From contig JBFGCA010000018.1 in the NCBI GenBank assembly GCA_041567315.1, positions 1 to 52,904 on the forward strand: a stretch of DNA of 52,904 nucleotides. Reading direction: 5' to 3'. Shown one piece after another: positions 7,623-15,749 of this stretch. The stretch's first letter is position 1; every line of letters begins with the position of its first letter. The translations under genes were made by a program, and so were the position numbers. Below the pieces are notes generated by a model. That model saw nothing but the letters and a program-made list of their open reading frames with translations, ran no database searches and was not told where the DNA came from. Origin of the DNA: JBFGCA01 sp041567315. Its GTDB lineage: Bacteria; Acidobacteriota; Thermoanaerobaculia; Multivoradales; JAHEKO01.

Positions 7623-9526
7623 TGGAACTGCAGGTCGTAGAGCCGCTTGTAGGCGCCGCCGCGGGCCAGTAGCTGGCGGTGGTCGCCCTGCTCGACGATC
7701 CGCCCGCCCTCCAGGACCACGATGCGGTCGGCCTTCATGACGGTCGACAGCCGGTGGGCGATGACCAGGGTGGTGCGCCCCTGCATCAGGTTGTAGAGCG
7801 CCTTCTGCACCAGCGCCTCGGAGCGCGAATCGAGCTGCGAGGTGGCCTCGTCGAGGATCAGGATGGGGGCGTTCTTGAGCAGCGCCCGGGCGATCGCCAG
7901 CCGCTGGCGCTGGCCGCCCGAAAGCCGCAGACCGGACTCGCCGATCACCGTGTCGTAGCCCTGCGGCATCTGCATCACGAACTCGTCGGCGTAGGCCGCC
8001 GCCGCCGCCTCGCGGATGCGCTCCAGGGGCAGATCGCGGCGCCCGTAGGCGATGTTGTTCCCCACCGTGTCGTCGAACAGCACGGTGTCCTGGGTGACGA
8101 TGCCGATCAGCCCGCGCAGGCTCTCCAGGGTGAGGTCGCGGACGTCGACGCCGTCGATCAGGATGCGCCCGGCGTCGGGGTCGAAGAACCGCGGCAGCAG
8201 GTTGACGAGGGTGGTCTTGCCGGCCCCCGACGGTCCCACCACCGCCGCCACCTGGCCTTTGGGAATCTCCAGGTCGATGCCCCGCAGCACCTCTTCTTCG
8301 CCGTATCCGAAGCGCACGCCCTCGAAACGGATCCCCCGACGAACCGTCTCCAGCCGCCGGGCGCCCGGCTTCTCGTGCACCTCGCCGGGGATCTCCATCA
8401 GCGCCTTGACGCGGTGGGCCGCGGCCAGCGACTGCTGGAGCACCAGGTTGACCTTGTTGAGCTTGCGGATCGGCTCGTACATCCAGAACAGGTTGAGCAG
8501 GAAGGCGACGAACAGCGGCGCCGAGAGGTGACCGGCACGGATCTGGAGACCGGCGTAGACCAGCAGCGCCGCCATCCCGATCACCCCCAGCGACTCGACC
8601 ACCGGGCTCGACAGGGTGGACAGCATCTGCGCCCAGAGATTGACCTTGAGGTGGCGCGCGGTGGCGCGCCGGAACCGCTGGTGCTCGAACTCCTCCATGC
8701 CGAAGGCCTTGACCACCCGGTGGCCGCGCACCGCCTCCCCCACCAGGTTGGCGAGGTCGGCCATCCGCTCCTGGCTGCGGTAGCTGCTCTTGCGCATGCC
8801 GCTGCCGAAGCGGACGATCGGAAAGAGGAAGATCGGCGTCGCCACCAGACAGATCATCGCCAGCCGCAGGTCGGTCGACAGCAGCAGGACCACCAGCACC
8901 AGCAGGGTGAGGGACTGCTGGACCAGGTCGATCACCCGGTAGGAGACCGCGCTCTGCATCTGCCCGACGTCGTTGACGATGCGGCTGATGATCTCGCCCG
9001 ACGGGTAGCGCGCGTAGAACCGGCTCGACTGGTCGAGGATGCGGCGGTAGAGGTCGTTGCGGATGTCGTTGGTGACCGCCAGGCCGATGTACTGGAAGGC
9101 GTAGCCGCTCACGAAGTTGGCCAGGCTCCTCAGCAGGAAGACCACCACGATCAGCAGCGGCACGAAGTAGACAACCTCGTCGCCGGTGACCCCGAAGTGC
9201 CGCTTGAGCCGGTGATAGGCGCCGTCGAGCTGCTCCTTGAGGCGGAAACTGGCCAGCCAGCCCTCGGCCCGCCCCTTGAGCCCGCCTTCCTGCTCGGCCC
9301 CGGCCGCCGCCTCCTCGGGCGCTCCCTCCGCCGCGCCGCCGCCTTCGAGCAGGCCCCCGACCCCGGGCACCTGATCGCCGGCCAGCAGCACCTCGCCGAA
9401 CAGCGGCTCCACCAGCACCAGCACCCCGGCGGTGGAGCCGGCGTAGAACAGCGCGGCGAGAGCGGCCACCACCGCCCACGCCAGGTGGCGCCGGAAGTAG
9501 CGCAGCAGGAAGCGGGCGAGCTTCAC
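7619..9526 (-). CDS. msbA: MsbA-type ABC exporter (probable lipid A flippase)
   Basis: A 635-aa half-transporter: an N-terminal six-helix membrane domain fused to an ATPase domain. The ATPase shows Walker A GPSGAGKTT (from residue 431), the signature LRLSGGQRQR (LSGGQ at 535-539), Walker B ILILDEAT (555-562) and the H-loop IAHRLS. Adjacent lpxB supports a role in moving lipid A core across the inner membrane. The GTG start overlaps the lpxB stop in GTGA. One oddity is a Gly/Ala/Glu-rich insertion of about 50 residues between the first and second membrane helices (roughly residues 45-95), longer than in E. coli MsbA, which would form a large periplasmic loop. A different lipid or drug substrate cannot be excluded. 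Confidence 0.88.
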   Translation of the reverse strand: MKLARFLLRYFRRHLAWAVVAALAALFYAGSTAGVLVLVEPLFGEVLLAGDQVPGVGGLLEGGGAAEGAPEEAAAGAEQEGGLKGRAEGWLASFRLKEQLDGAYHRLKRHFGVTGDEVVYFVPLLIVVVFLLRSLANFVSGYAFQYIGLAVTNDIRNDLYRRILDQSSRFYARYPSGEIISRIVNDVGQMQSAVSYRVIDLVQQSLTLLVLVVLLLSTDLRLAMICLVATPIFLFPIVRFGSGMRKSSYRSQERMADLANLVGEAVRGHRVVKAFGMEEFEHQRFRRATARHLKVNLWAQMLSTLSSPVVESLGVIGMAALLVYAGLQIRAGHLSAPLFVAFLLNLFWMYEPIRKLNKVNLVLQQSLAAAHRVKALMEIPGEVHEKPGARRLETVRRGIRFEGVRFGYGEEEVLRGIDLEIPKGQVAAVVGPSGAGKTTLVNLLPRFFDPDAGRILIDGVDVRDLTLESLRGLIGIVTQDTVLFDDTVGNNIAYGRRDLPLERIREAAAAAYADEFVMQMPQGYDTVIGESGLRLSGGQRQRLAIARALLKNAPILILDEATSQLDSRSEALVQKALYNLMQGRTTLVIAHRLSTVMKADRIVVLEGGRIVEQGDHRQLLARGGAYKRLYDLQFQ

Positions 9527-10707
9527 GGCCGGGCCACCTCGGGCTCCGGCACCGCCGCCGGCCAGCCCAGGCAGGCGGCCACCTCCCGCGCCGCCCGGCC
9601 GCTGGCGCCGGGCGCTCCCAGCCGCTCGCGCAGCCCCGCCAGCGCCGCGCGCATGGCGGCGATCCGCTCGCCGTCGGCCAGCAGGGCGGCGGCCTCGGCG
9701 GCGATCTGCCCGGGACTCACCGCCCGCTGCAGCAGCTCCGGCACCACCCGCCGCCCGAGCACCAGGTTGACCAGGCTGACGTAGGGCAGCGGACGGGCCA
9801 GCAGCCGCCCCACCAGATAGGTCGCCGGCGACACCCGGTAGACCACCACCATCGGGGTACCCAGCAGGCCCACCTCCAGGGTGGCGGTGCCCGAGGCGCA
9901 CAGCGCCAGGTGGGCGCCGGCGATCGCCGCGAAACGCTCGCCGCCCTCCACCACCCGCGCCTCCAGACCGGCGGCGGCAATGGCATCCTCCAGCCGCCGG
10001 CGGGGGATGGTCGAGGCGCGGATCACCGACACCTGCACCGGCAGCCCGCCGGGCGAGCCCGCGGCCAGCCGTCCGGCCGCCGCCAGCAGCGGGGACAGCA
10101 GCGCCGTCACCTCGCTGGGCCGCGACCCCGGCAGCAGCGCCAGTCGGAAGACGGCCGGGCGGCCGCTCTCGCGGTCCCATGCCTGGGGCAGATCGCGCGG
10201 CACTTCGTCGACCACCGGGTGGCCGACGTGGACCGCTTCGACGCCCGCCTGGCGGTAGAACTCCACCTCGAAGGGGAACAGCACCAGCATCCGGTCGACC
10301 ACCCGGGCCACCGTCCTCACCCGTCCCGGCCGCCAGGCCCAGATCTGGGGACTGACGTAGTAGAGCACCTTCAGACCGCGCCGCTCGAGGTCGCGGGCCA
10401 GCCGCAGGTTGAACTCCGCGAAGTCGATCAGCACCGCCGCCTCGGCCCGCCGCTCCTCCACCGCCGCCAGCAGCCGGCGGTAGATGCGGCGCGCCCGGGG
10501 CAGCACCTTGAGCGCTTCGGTGATGCCGACGACCGCCACCTCGGAGCTGTCGGCGAGCGTCTCGAGACCGCCCGCGCGCAGCTCCTCGCCGCCCAGCCCG
10601 AACGGTCTCAGCCGGGGCTCGATCGAGCGCAGCCGGGCCAGCAGCCGGGCGCCCTTGAGGTCGCCCGACGCCTCACCGGCGACCATCAGCAGATCGAGAG
10701 CGCCCAT
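9523..10707 (-). CDS. lpxB: Lipid-A-disaccharide synthase
   Basis: Joins UDP-2,3-diacylglucosamine and lipid X to give the lipid A disaccharide at the inner membrane, which implies an LPS outer membrane. The 394-aa protein has the N-terminal LMVAGEASGDLKGARLL, then VLIDFAEFNLRLAR, YYVSPQIWAWRPGRV, FPFEVEFYRQAGV, VGHPVVDEV, LLPGSRPSEV and the C-terminal CASGTATLEVGLLGTPMVVV, all characteristic of LpxB (family GT19). The open frame runs upstream, but the ATG at 10707 gives the expected N-terminus. It is followed by msbA through a 4-nt overlap. Confidence 0.95.
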   Translation of the reverse strand: MGALDLLMVAGEASGDLKGARLLARLRSIEPRLRPFGLGGEELRAGGLETLADSSEVAVVGITEALKVLPRARRIYRRLLAAVEERRAEAAVLIDFAEFNLRLARDLERRGLKVLYYVSPQIWAWRPGRVRTVARVVDRMLVLFPFEVEFYRQAGVEAVHVGHPVVDEVPRDLPQAWDRESGRPAVFRLALLPGSRPSEVTALLSPLLAAAGRLAAGSPGGLPVQVSVIRASTIPRRRLEDAIAAAGLEARVVEGGERFAAIAGAHLALCASGTATLEVGLLGTPMVVVYRVSPATYLVGRLLARPLPYVSLVNLVLGRRVVPELLQRAVSPGQIAAEAAALLADGERIAAMRAALAGLRERLGAPGASGRAAREVAACLGWPAAVPEPEVARP

Positions 10708-10736
10708 CGGCGGTTCTCGGCGACCCGCCAGACCGC

Positions 10737-10934
10737 CTACGGAAACGGCGTCGGCGGACCCGGCGGGAACGGGTACATCAACCAGGCCAGCAGGATGCCG
10801 CCGCCGACCATGCCCAGGAAGAGCTGCAGGAACAGCCGCACTTGGCCCCGCCGGTCGCCGCGCCACAGCAGGGCGAAGAAGACGCTCACCAGGAGGGCGT
10901 AGAGGACCATCAGGAAGACGTGGCTGAGGGGCAC
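10737..10934 (-). CDS. Small two-helix membrane protein, unknown
   Basis: A 65-aa product from a GTG start, 6 nt after the stop of the upstream membrane protein and 29 nt before lpxB. It has two hydrophobic segments (about residues 5-23 and 33-52) joined by a short basic loop WRGDRRGQ, and ends in a proline-rich PFPPGPPTPFP tail. The positive loop suggests both termini lie outside the cytoplasm. I do not recognise a family. Its place in a tight gene run argues that it is real, perhaps an envelope-assembly accessory. Confidence 0.6.
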   Translation of the reverse strand: MPLSHVFLMVLYALLVSVFFALLWRGDRRGQVRLFLQLFLGMVGGGILLAWLMYPFPPGPPTPFP

Positions 10935-10940
10935 CGCGGT

Positions 10941-11381
10941 TCAGTCCTTCCTCCCGCGCGCGATGTCCCAGGTGTCGAGCACCAGCAGCAGGTTCATCAG
11001 ACCGGCGGTGAGCACGAAGGCGCTGCCGTACTCGTAGCCCGGGGCGACCACGTCGCCCTCGTAGCCGGCCACGTAGCGCAGCAGGAAGTAGGGTGCCCCC
11101 ATGCCCATCGCGCCGATGCTGGTCAGCACGGTGAGCGGCTGATCGGGCAGCCGCCGGTGGAGGTTGCCGTCCAGCGACCAACCCACCGCCAGCATCGCCG
11201 AGACCAGGACCAGAAAGGCCGCCGCCCGCTTGAAGCGCCCGAGCAGGGCGTGGCCCGCCCCCGGCACCAGCCAGGCGGCCAGACAGAGCAGCAAGGCACG
11301 CCCGCCGGCGCCGGCGGTGGCCGCCGGCGTGGCGGCGGTCGGCGGAGCAGGGGGCGAGACCGGCGCGCGCTCCTCGACCAT
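10941..11381 (-). CDS. Small multi-pass membrane protein (DUF6677-like)
   Basis: A 146-aa protein with a disordered Ala/Pro N-terminus (about 25 residues), followed by roughly four hydrophobic stretches. Conserved-looking features are AAWLVPGAGHALLGRFKRA in the first helix, a motif reminiscent of TM2/DUF6677-type proteins, and DTWDIARGRKD at the C-terminus. It starts at an ATG overlapping the HIT gene stop by one base (TGATG). Function unknown; the family name is from memory of the motif and has not been searched. Confidence 0.65.
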   Translation of the reverse strand: MVEERAPVSPPAPPTAATPAATAGAGGRALLLCLAAWLVPGAGHALLGRFKRAAAFLVLVSAMLAVGWSLDGNLHRRLPDQPLTVLTSIGAMGMGAPYFLLRYVAGYEGDVVAPGYEYGSAFVLTAGLMNLLLVLDTWDIARGRKD

Positions 11382-11878
11382 CACGCCTCCGCGCCGTCGC
11401 CGGCGAACAGCGGCCGCAGCCGCACCGCGATCTGGCCGGGGCTCTCGGGCACCACCCGCACGCCGCCGACGACGCTCATGAAGTTGGTGTCGCCGCGCCA
11501 CCGCGGCACGACGTGGAAGTGGAAGTGGTCGGGCACCCCGGCGCCGGCCGCCCGGCCGAGGTTGAGGCCCAGGTTGAAGCCGTCCGGGTGATAGGCCGCG
11601 TCCAGCACCTCCTGACACCTGAGCACCAGCGGCCACAGCTCGGCGCGCTGCTCGGGGCCGCAGGACAGCGGGCTGGCCAGATGAGCGAGCGGCGCCACCA
11701 TCAGGTGGCCGTTGGTGTAGGGGTGGCGGTTGAGCATCACCAGGTGGTGCCGGCCGCGGTGGACGACCAGGCGCTCGGGGTCCGCCGGATGCCGTGCGGC
11801 CTCGCAGAAGAAGCAGTCGCCGGACGGTTGCTTCACCGAGACGTAGGCCAGCCGCCAGGGCGTGAACAGGGTCTGCAT
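11381..11878 (-). CDS. HIT-family nucleotide hydrolase/phosphorylase
   Basis: A 165-aa histidine-triad protein, probably acting on dinucleoside polyphosphates or AMP adducts. The catalytic triad lies in DHFHFHVVPRW, and the N-terminal CFFCEA plus PYTNGHLMVAP match the Ap4A phosphorylase-like branch of HIT proteins, with a possible zinc site from the CxxC pair. The C-terminal part (RGDTNFMSVVGGVRVVPES) is typical of that branch. The upstream spacer has a TACACT -10-like box at 11917-11922 but no convincing -35 sequence, so it may have its own weak promoter. Confidence 0.88.
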   Translation of the reverse strand: MQTLFTPWRLAYVSVKQPSGDCFFCEAARHPADPERLVVHRGRHHLVMLNRHPYTNGHLMVAPLAHLASPLSCGPEQRAELWPLVLRCQEVLDAAYHPDGFNLGLNLGRAAGAGVPDHFHFHVVPRWRGDTNFMSVVGGVRVVPESPGQIAVRLRPLFAGDGAEA

Positions 11879-11941
11879 TCGAGGTCCGTCCGAGCCCGCC
11901 CGGCCGGACCCGCCACAGTGTACGCCAGTCGAACTAGGCCG

Positions 11942-12220
11942 CTAGTCGCTGTTGAGAAGCTCGCGCAGCTCCTTGCCCGGCTTGAAGTAGGGAATCCGCT
12001 TGGGCGGGACCTGCACCCGGTCGCCGGTCTTCGGGTTGCGGCCGATCCGCGGTCCGCGATGGCGGATGCGGAAGCTCCCGAAGCCGCGCAGCTCGATCTT
12101 CTCGCCCTCCTTGAGCGACTGCACGATGCTCTCGAAGACGGTGCTGACGATCAGCTCGGCGTGCTTCTTGGTGAGCTGGGTAGTGTGTGCTACCTCCTCC
12201 ACCAGCTCGGCCTTGGTCAT
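11942..12220 (-). CDS. HU/IHF family DNA-bending protein (first of two)
   Basis: A 92-aa nucleoid protein starting MTKAELVEEVA, with the DNA-binding arm region GFGSFRIRHRGPRIGRNPKTGDRV, the proline that intercalates in DNA (RNPKTG), and PYFKPGKELRELL. The register resembles IHF more than HU, and its position just downstream of rpsA recalls ihfB in proteobacteria. An upstream in-frame ATG adds MGRGG, but a purine-rich site (GAGGGGG) precedes the chosen ATG. A second member lies at 46775-47041, so this cell has at least two paralogues that might form a heterodimer. Confidence 0.92.
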   Translation of the reverse strand: MTKAELVEEVAHTTQLTKKHAELIVSTVFESIVQSLKEGEKIELRGFGSFRIRHRGPRIGRNPKTGDRVQVPPKRIPYFKPGKELRELLNSD

Positions 12221-12291
12221 GCCCCCTCTGCCCAACGCGAGCGCTCCGCCTGCTCTCGACCGGCGCCGCTCCCCTCCCGCCGCCCGGCTCC

Positions 12292-14208
12292 CTAGCCGCC
12301 GGTCTTCTCGTCGGTGGTCTCCTCGACCGCGGTCGCCTCTTCAGCGGCGGCCCCGTCACTGGCGGTCCCGTCACTGGCGGCCCCGTCCTCGGCCTCGGCC
12401 TCGGCAGCGGCCGCCGTCGCCACCGCCTCGGCGCCGGAGTCCTCCTCGGCCGCCTCCGGGGCGGCCTCGACCGCTGCCGACTCCTGGGTCTCCGGCTCCT
12501 CGGCCGTCTGCTGCTCGTCGCCGGCGCCCTCGAGCTCGGCGATCTCCTCGGCGGTCGGCTGCTCGACGCCGCGCATGGTGAGGCCCACCTTCTTCTCTTC
12601 CTCTTCGATCCTCAGCACCCGGGCCCTGACCCACGACCCGACCTCGAAGGCGTCCTCCAGCGAGCCGCCGGCGACGTCGATCTCGCTGACGTGCGCCAGC
12701 CCCTCGAGTCCCTTGTAGACGTCCACGAACAGCCCGAAGTCGGTGACGTTGACCACCCGGCCGGTGATGGTGTCGCCGACGTCGAACTCGTCGACGAAGG
12801 TGTCCCACTCGTTGGTCAGGAACTCCTTGATCGACAGCGAGACCCGCTGGTTCTCCACGTCGATGTTGGTGATCCGGGCCTTGACCGCGTCGCCCTTCTT
12901 GACCACCTCGCTGGGGTGCTTCACGCGCTTGGTCCAGCTCATGTCGGAGACGTGGATCAGACCGTCGATCTCGTCGGTGATCTGCACGAAGGCCCCGAAT
13001 TCGGTGAGGTTGCGCACCTTGCCCTCGATGACGCTGCCCATCGGGTGCGAGATCGCCAGCTCCTCCCACGGGTTGCGCTCGGCCTGCCGCAGCGACAGGC
13101 TGATCCGGCGCTGGTCCATGTCCAGCTCGGAGACGATCGCCTCCACCTCGTCGTCGACGTTGAGCAGCTTGGCGGGGTTGACGACTTTCTTGGTCCACGA
13201 CATCTCGCTGACGTGGATCAGCCCCTCCACCCCCTCCTCGAGCTCGACGAAGGCGCCGTAGTCGACCAGGCTGACCACCTTGCCGCGGACCCGCGAGCCC
13301 AGCGGGTACTTCTTGTCGACCAGGTTCCACGGGTCCTCGCCCCTCTGCTTGTAGCCCAGCGACACCCGCTCGGTCTTGGGGTCGAACTTGAGCACCACCA
13401 CCTCGACCTCGTCGCCGACCGAGAAGTGCTCGGAGGGGTGGTTGACCCGACCCCAGGAGATGTCGGTGATGTGGAGCAGCCCGTCGATGCCGCCGAGGTC
13501 GACGAACACCCCGTAGTCGGTGATGTTCTTGACCACCCCCGGCAGCCGCACCCCCTCCTTGAGCTTCTTGAGGGTCTCGGCCTTCTTGGCCGCGAACTCG
13601 CGCTCCAGCACCGCCTTGCGCGACAGCACCACGTTGTTGCGCCGGCGGTCCATGCTGATGACCTTGAACTCCAGCTCCTGGCCCTTGAGCGACTCCAGGT
13701 GCTTGACCGGCTTGATGTCGACCAGCGAGCCGGGCAGGAAGGCGCGGATGCCGACGTCCACCGTCAGCCCGCCCTTGATGCGGTCGACGATGCGGCCCAT
13801 GATCACCTCGCCGGCCTTGTAGCTGCGCTCGATGTCGGCCCACACCTTCATCCGCTCGGCCTTTTGCTTGGAGAGCAGGACGTGGCCCTCGGCGTCCTCG
13901 GTGCGCTCGAGCAGCACCTCGACCTGGTCGCCGACTTCGACCTTCAGCTCGCCGCGGTAGTCGGTGAACTCGTTCTTGGCGATCAACCCCTCCGACTTGT
14001 AGCCGACGTCGACCACCACGTGGTTGGCGGTGATGCCGATCACCTCGCCGGTGACGATCTGCCCCTCGGTGAGATGCCGCATGCTCTCGTCGTAGAGCAC
14101 CGCCATCTCGTCATAGCCGAGCCGGCCGCCGTTCTCCTGCTGCTGGGCGTCGCTGCCCTCGGCCTCCGCCTGATCGCGCGGCGGGCTCTGCTCTTGCGTG
14201 GACTCCAT
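12292..14208 (-). CDS. rpsA: 30S ribosomal protein S1
   Basis: A 638-aa S1 with six S1 RNA-binding domains spread over roughly residues 35-535; recurrent signatures are DYGVFVDLGG, GLIHVSEMSW and EFGAFVQI. It docks mRNAs on the 30S subunit. The C-terminal ~90 residues are an Ala/Glu/Asp-rich acidic tail without RNA-binding features. The start is fixed at the ATG at 14208 by an AGGAGG site 10 nt upstream. An ATG at 14244 in the same frame lies inside the untranslated leader and is rejected. It has its own consensus promoter and a structured leader, and is followed by an HU/IHF gene. Confidence 0.96.
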   Translation of the reverse strand: MESTQEQSPPRDQAEAEGSDAQQQENGGRLGYDEMAVLYDESMRHLTEGQIVTGEVIGITANHVVVDVGYKSEGLIAKNEFTDYRGELKVEVGDQVEVLLERTEDAEGHVLLSKQKAERMKVWADIERSYKAGEVIMGRIVDRIKGGLTVDVGIRAFLPGSLVDIKPVKHLESLKGQELEFKVISMDRRRNNVVLSRKAVLEREFAAKKAETLKKLKEGVRLPGVVKNITDYGVFVDLGGIDGLLHITDISWGRVNHPSEHFSVGDEVEVVVLKFDPKTERVSLGYKQRGEDPWNLVDKKYPLGSRVRGKVVSLVDYGAFVELEEGVEGLIHVSEMSWTKKVVNPAKLLNVDDEVEAIVSELDMDQRRISLSLRQAERNPWEELAISHPMGSVIEGKVRNLTEFGAFVQITDEIDGLIHVSDMSWTKRVKHPSEVVKKGDAVKARITNIDVENQRVSLSIKEFLTNEWDTFVDEFDVGDTITGRVVNVTDFGLFVDVYKGLEGLAHVSEIDVAGGSLEDAFEVGSWVRARVLRIEEEEKKVGLTMRGVEQPTAEEIAELEGAGDEQQTAEEPETQESAAVEAAPEAAEEDSGAEAVATAAAAEAEAEDGAASDGTASDGAAAEEATAVEETTDEKTGG

Positions 14209-14307
14209 GAAATGCTTACCTCCTGGTGTGTGGGATGGGGCCACGAGGCCCGACCCTCCCTTGCTCGGGAAGGCCCCGAGTTCACTTAAGTCATTGAGAA
14301 CTCGGAA
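14209..14307 (-). promoter_or_regulatory. Structured 5' leader of rpsA with alternative hairpins
   Basis: The ~100-nt leader contains three inverted repeats. Arms 14298-14305/14276-14283 (CCGAGTTC/GAACTCGG) are perfect with a 14-nt loop. Arms 14275-14280/14264-14269 (CTCGGG/CCCGAG) reuse part of the first hairpin, so the two cannot form together. A third (GGGCC/GGCCC, 4-nt loop) lies at 14238-14251. The AGGAGG site follows at 14219-14224. E. coli rpsA is autoregulated through three leader hairpins; a similar role here is inference. Confidence 0.55.
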
Positions 14308-14313
14308 TTTCAG

Positions 14314-14342
14314 AGTATATGGACGCCCCCGAACGGTGTCAA
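14314..14342 (-). promoter_or_regulatory. Consensus sigma-70 promoter of rpsA
   Basis: TTGACA at 14342-14337 and TATACT at 14319-14314 with a 17-bp spacer, reading toward rpsA. This is the best match to consensus in the window and suits a highly expressed ribosomal gene. The predicted transcript starts near 14307. Confidence 0.85.
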
Positions 14343-14367
14343 CCCGAGGGCGGGCGTCGGCGGCCGA

Positions 14368-15516
14368 TCAGGTGGGGGACACCGCCCCGTCGGCGGCGGC
14401 GGCCGGCCCCAGGGCGGCGGCGATCTCGCGCCGCACGGAGGGGTCGCGCTCGCGGCCCAGACGGTCGCGCAGCACGGCGGTGGCGCCGTGCCGTCCCAGC
14501 GCCCAGGCGGCGTGGCCGCGGACCAACGGGTCGGACTCGGCTTCGAGGGCGGCGGCGAGGGCGGCGACCTGAGCCGGCCGCGGACGGTTGCCCATCGCCA
14601 GCGCCGCGTTGCGCTGCAGGCCGGACCGCTTGGCGCGCTTCATGGGGCTGCCCCGGAAGCGCTCGACGTAGTCGTCGCGCCGCAGCCGGAGCAGCCCCGC
14701 CAGGTCGAGCCCGCGGCGCGCGGCCGGCAACCGCAACAGCGGCTCGTCGGCCGGCGCCACCTCGGCGTTCCAGGGGCAGACCTCCTGGCAGACGTCGCAG
14801 CCGAAGACCCACTCGCCGAGCAGCGGCCGCACCGCCTCGGGGACCGGCCCGCGGTGCTCGATGGTCCAGTAGCTGATGCACCGCCGGCTGTCGAGCCGGT
14901 AGGCCTCGGGGAGTGCCCCGGTGGGACAGGCCTCGAGACAGCGGGTGCAGCTGCCGCAGAGATCGGCGACCGGCGGATCGGGCTCGAGGTCGAGGGTCAG
15001 CAGCAGCTCGCCGAGCAGGAACCAGGAGCCCCCCTCCGGATGCAGGAGCTGGGTGTTCTTGCCGATCGCCCCGAGACCCGCCCGGGCGGCCAGCTCGCGC
15101 TCGAGGATCGGCCCGGTGTCGACGTAGGGCCGGTGGCGGCTGCCCGGGAAGGCCTCTTCGACGCGGCGCCCCAGCTCGCGCAGCCGCTTCTCAATGACGT
15201 CGTGATAGTCGCGGCCGCGGGCGTAGCGCGCCACCCCGCTCCAGGGCGGCTCTCGAGGCTCCTCGTCGCCGCCCAGCGGGTAGTACTGGAGGGCCACGCA
15301 GAGGGCGCTACGCGCGCCTTCCAGCAGCCGCGCCGGCGCCAGCCGGGTCTCCACCCGCCGCGCCATGTACGCCATACCGGCGTGGTCACCCCTCGCCAAC
15401 CACTCCCGCAGGTGCCGCCCGTGGGCCGAGCGCTCGAGCCGGGCCACCCCGGCCCGCTGGAACCCGACCTCCAGGGCCCATCGCTTGAGCAGCGAGGCCT
15501 TTTCGGCCGGCGTCAT
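14368..15516 (-). CDS. queG: Epoxyqueuosine reductase
   Basis: Reduces epoxyqueuosine to queuosine in tRNA, using cobalamin and two [4Fe-4S] clusters. The 382-aa protein has cluster motifs CGSCTRCLEACPTGALPEAY and CDVCQEVCPWN plus CISYWTIEHRG between them, and the N-terminal GDHAGMAYM and VDTGPILERELAARAGLGAIG blocks of the family. The C-terminal ~80 residues (ALEAESDPLVRGHAAWALGRHG and following) are HEAT-like repeats, as in full-length QueG. The ATG at 15516 matches the family start; a TAGAAT box ends 7 nt before it. It lies upstream of, and is transcribed toward, the separately promoted rpsA. Confidence 0.93.
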   Translation of the reverse strand: MTPAEKASLLKRWALEVGFQRAGVARLERSAHGRHLREWLARGDHAGMAYMARRVETRLAPARLLEGARSALCVALQYYPLGGDEEPREPPWSGVARYARGRDYHDVIEKRLRELGRRVEEAFPGSRHRPYVDTGPILERELAARAGLGAIGKNTQLLHPEGGSWFLLGELLLTLDLEPDPPVADLCGSCTRCLEACPTGALPEAYRLDSRRCISYWTIEHRGPVPEAVRPLLGEWVFGCDVCQEVCPWNAEVAPADEPLLRLPAARRGLDLAGLLRLRRDDYVERFRGSPMKRAKRSGLQRNAALAMGNRPRPAQVAALAAALEAESDPLVRGHAAWALGRHGATAVLRDRLGRERDPSVRREIAAALGPAAAADGAVSPT

Positions 15517-15523
15517 GGAGCGG

Positions 15524-15529
15524 ATTCTA
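15524..15529 (-). promoter_or_regulatory. Probable -10 box of queG, leaderless arrangement
   Basis: TAGAAT ends 7 nt before the queG ATG. With normal initiation 6-7 nt downstream, the transcript would begin at or within a base of the start codon. No good -35 sequence is seen 16-18 bp upstream. Confidence 0.45.
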
Positions 15530-15564
15530 CGGTCCGGCCGGTCGCTCACGCACCCCCGGTCGAA

Positions 15565-15594
15565 TTGCCGCCGCGCCGGCCGATCGGGTAGACT
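15565..15594 (+). promoter_or_regulatory. Possible promoter of leucine dehydrogenase
   Basis: TTGCCG at 15565-15570 and TAGACT at 15589-15594 with an 18-bp spacer, pointing to the plus-strand gene at 15750. This would leave a leader of about 150 nt. The match is moderate. The rest of the divergent 15517-15749 spacer shows nothing else I can name. Confidence 0.4.
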
Positions 15595-15749
15595 ATCCAT
15601 CCGTCGTCTCCGTCCCGGAGCGCACGGTCGTCGCCGGCCAAGTCGACTCTCTCCGCACACGCCGGGAATCCTCGGACGGGAGAGGCACGGATCAGCAGAG
15701 GTACGGACCAGCGGCCGGCCCACGCCGGCCAGCCACCGAGGAGAGCAAG

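Noticed and set aside
7679..9784. A 701-aa plus-strand open frame opposite the ABC transporter and lpxB
   Set aside because: Composition is that of an antisense frame (His/Asp/Gln-rich), with no motif, while the minus strand carries complete MsbA and LpxB genes.
14209..14244. Upstream in-frame ATG for rpsA at 14244
   Set aside because: It would place the AGGAGG site inside the coding region and add twelve non-family residues; the ATG at 14208 with correct spacing is preferred.
12187..14289. A 700-aa plus-strand open frame opposite rpsA
   Set aside because: It is a GC-rich antisense shadow: low-complexity Leu/Val/Asp/His composition, no family motifs, and the minus strand encodes intact ribosomal protein S1.
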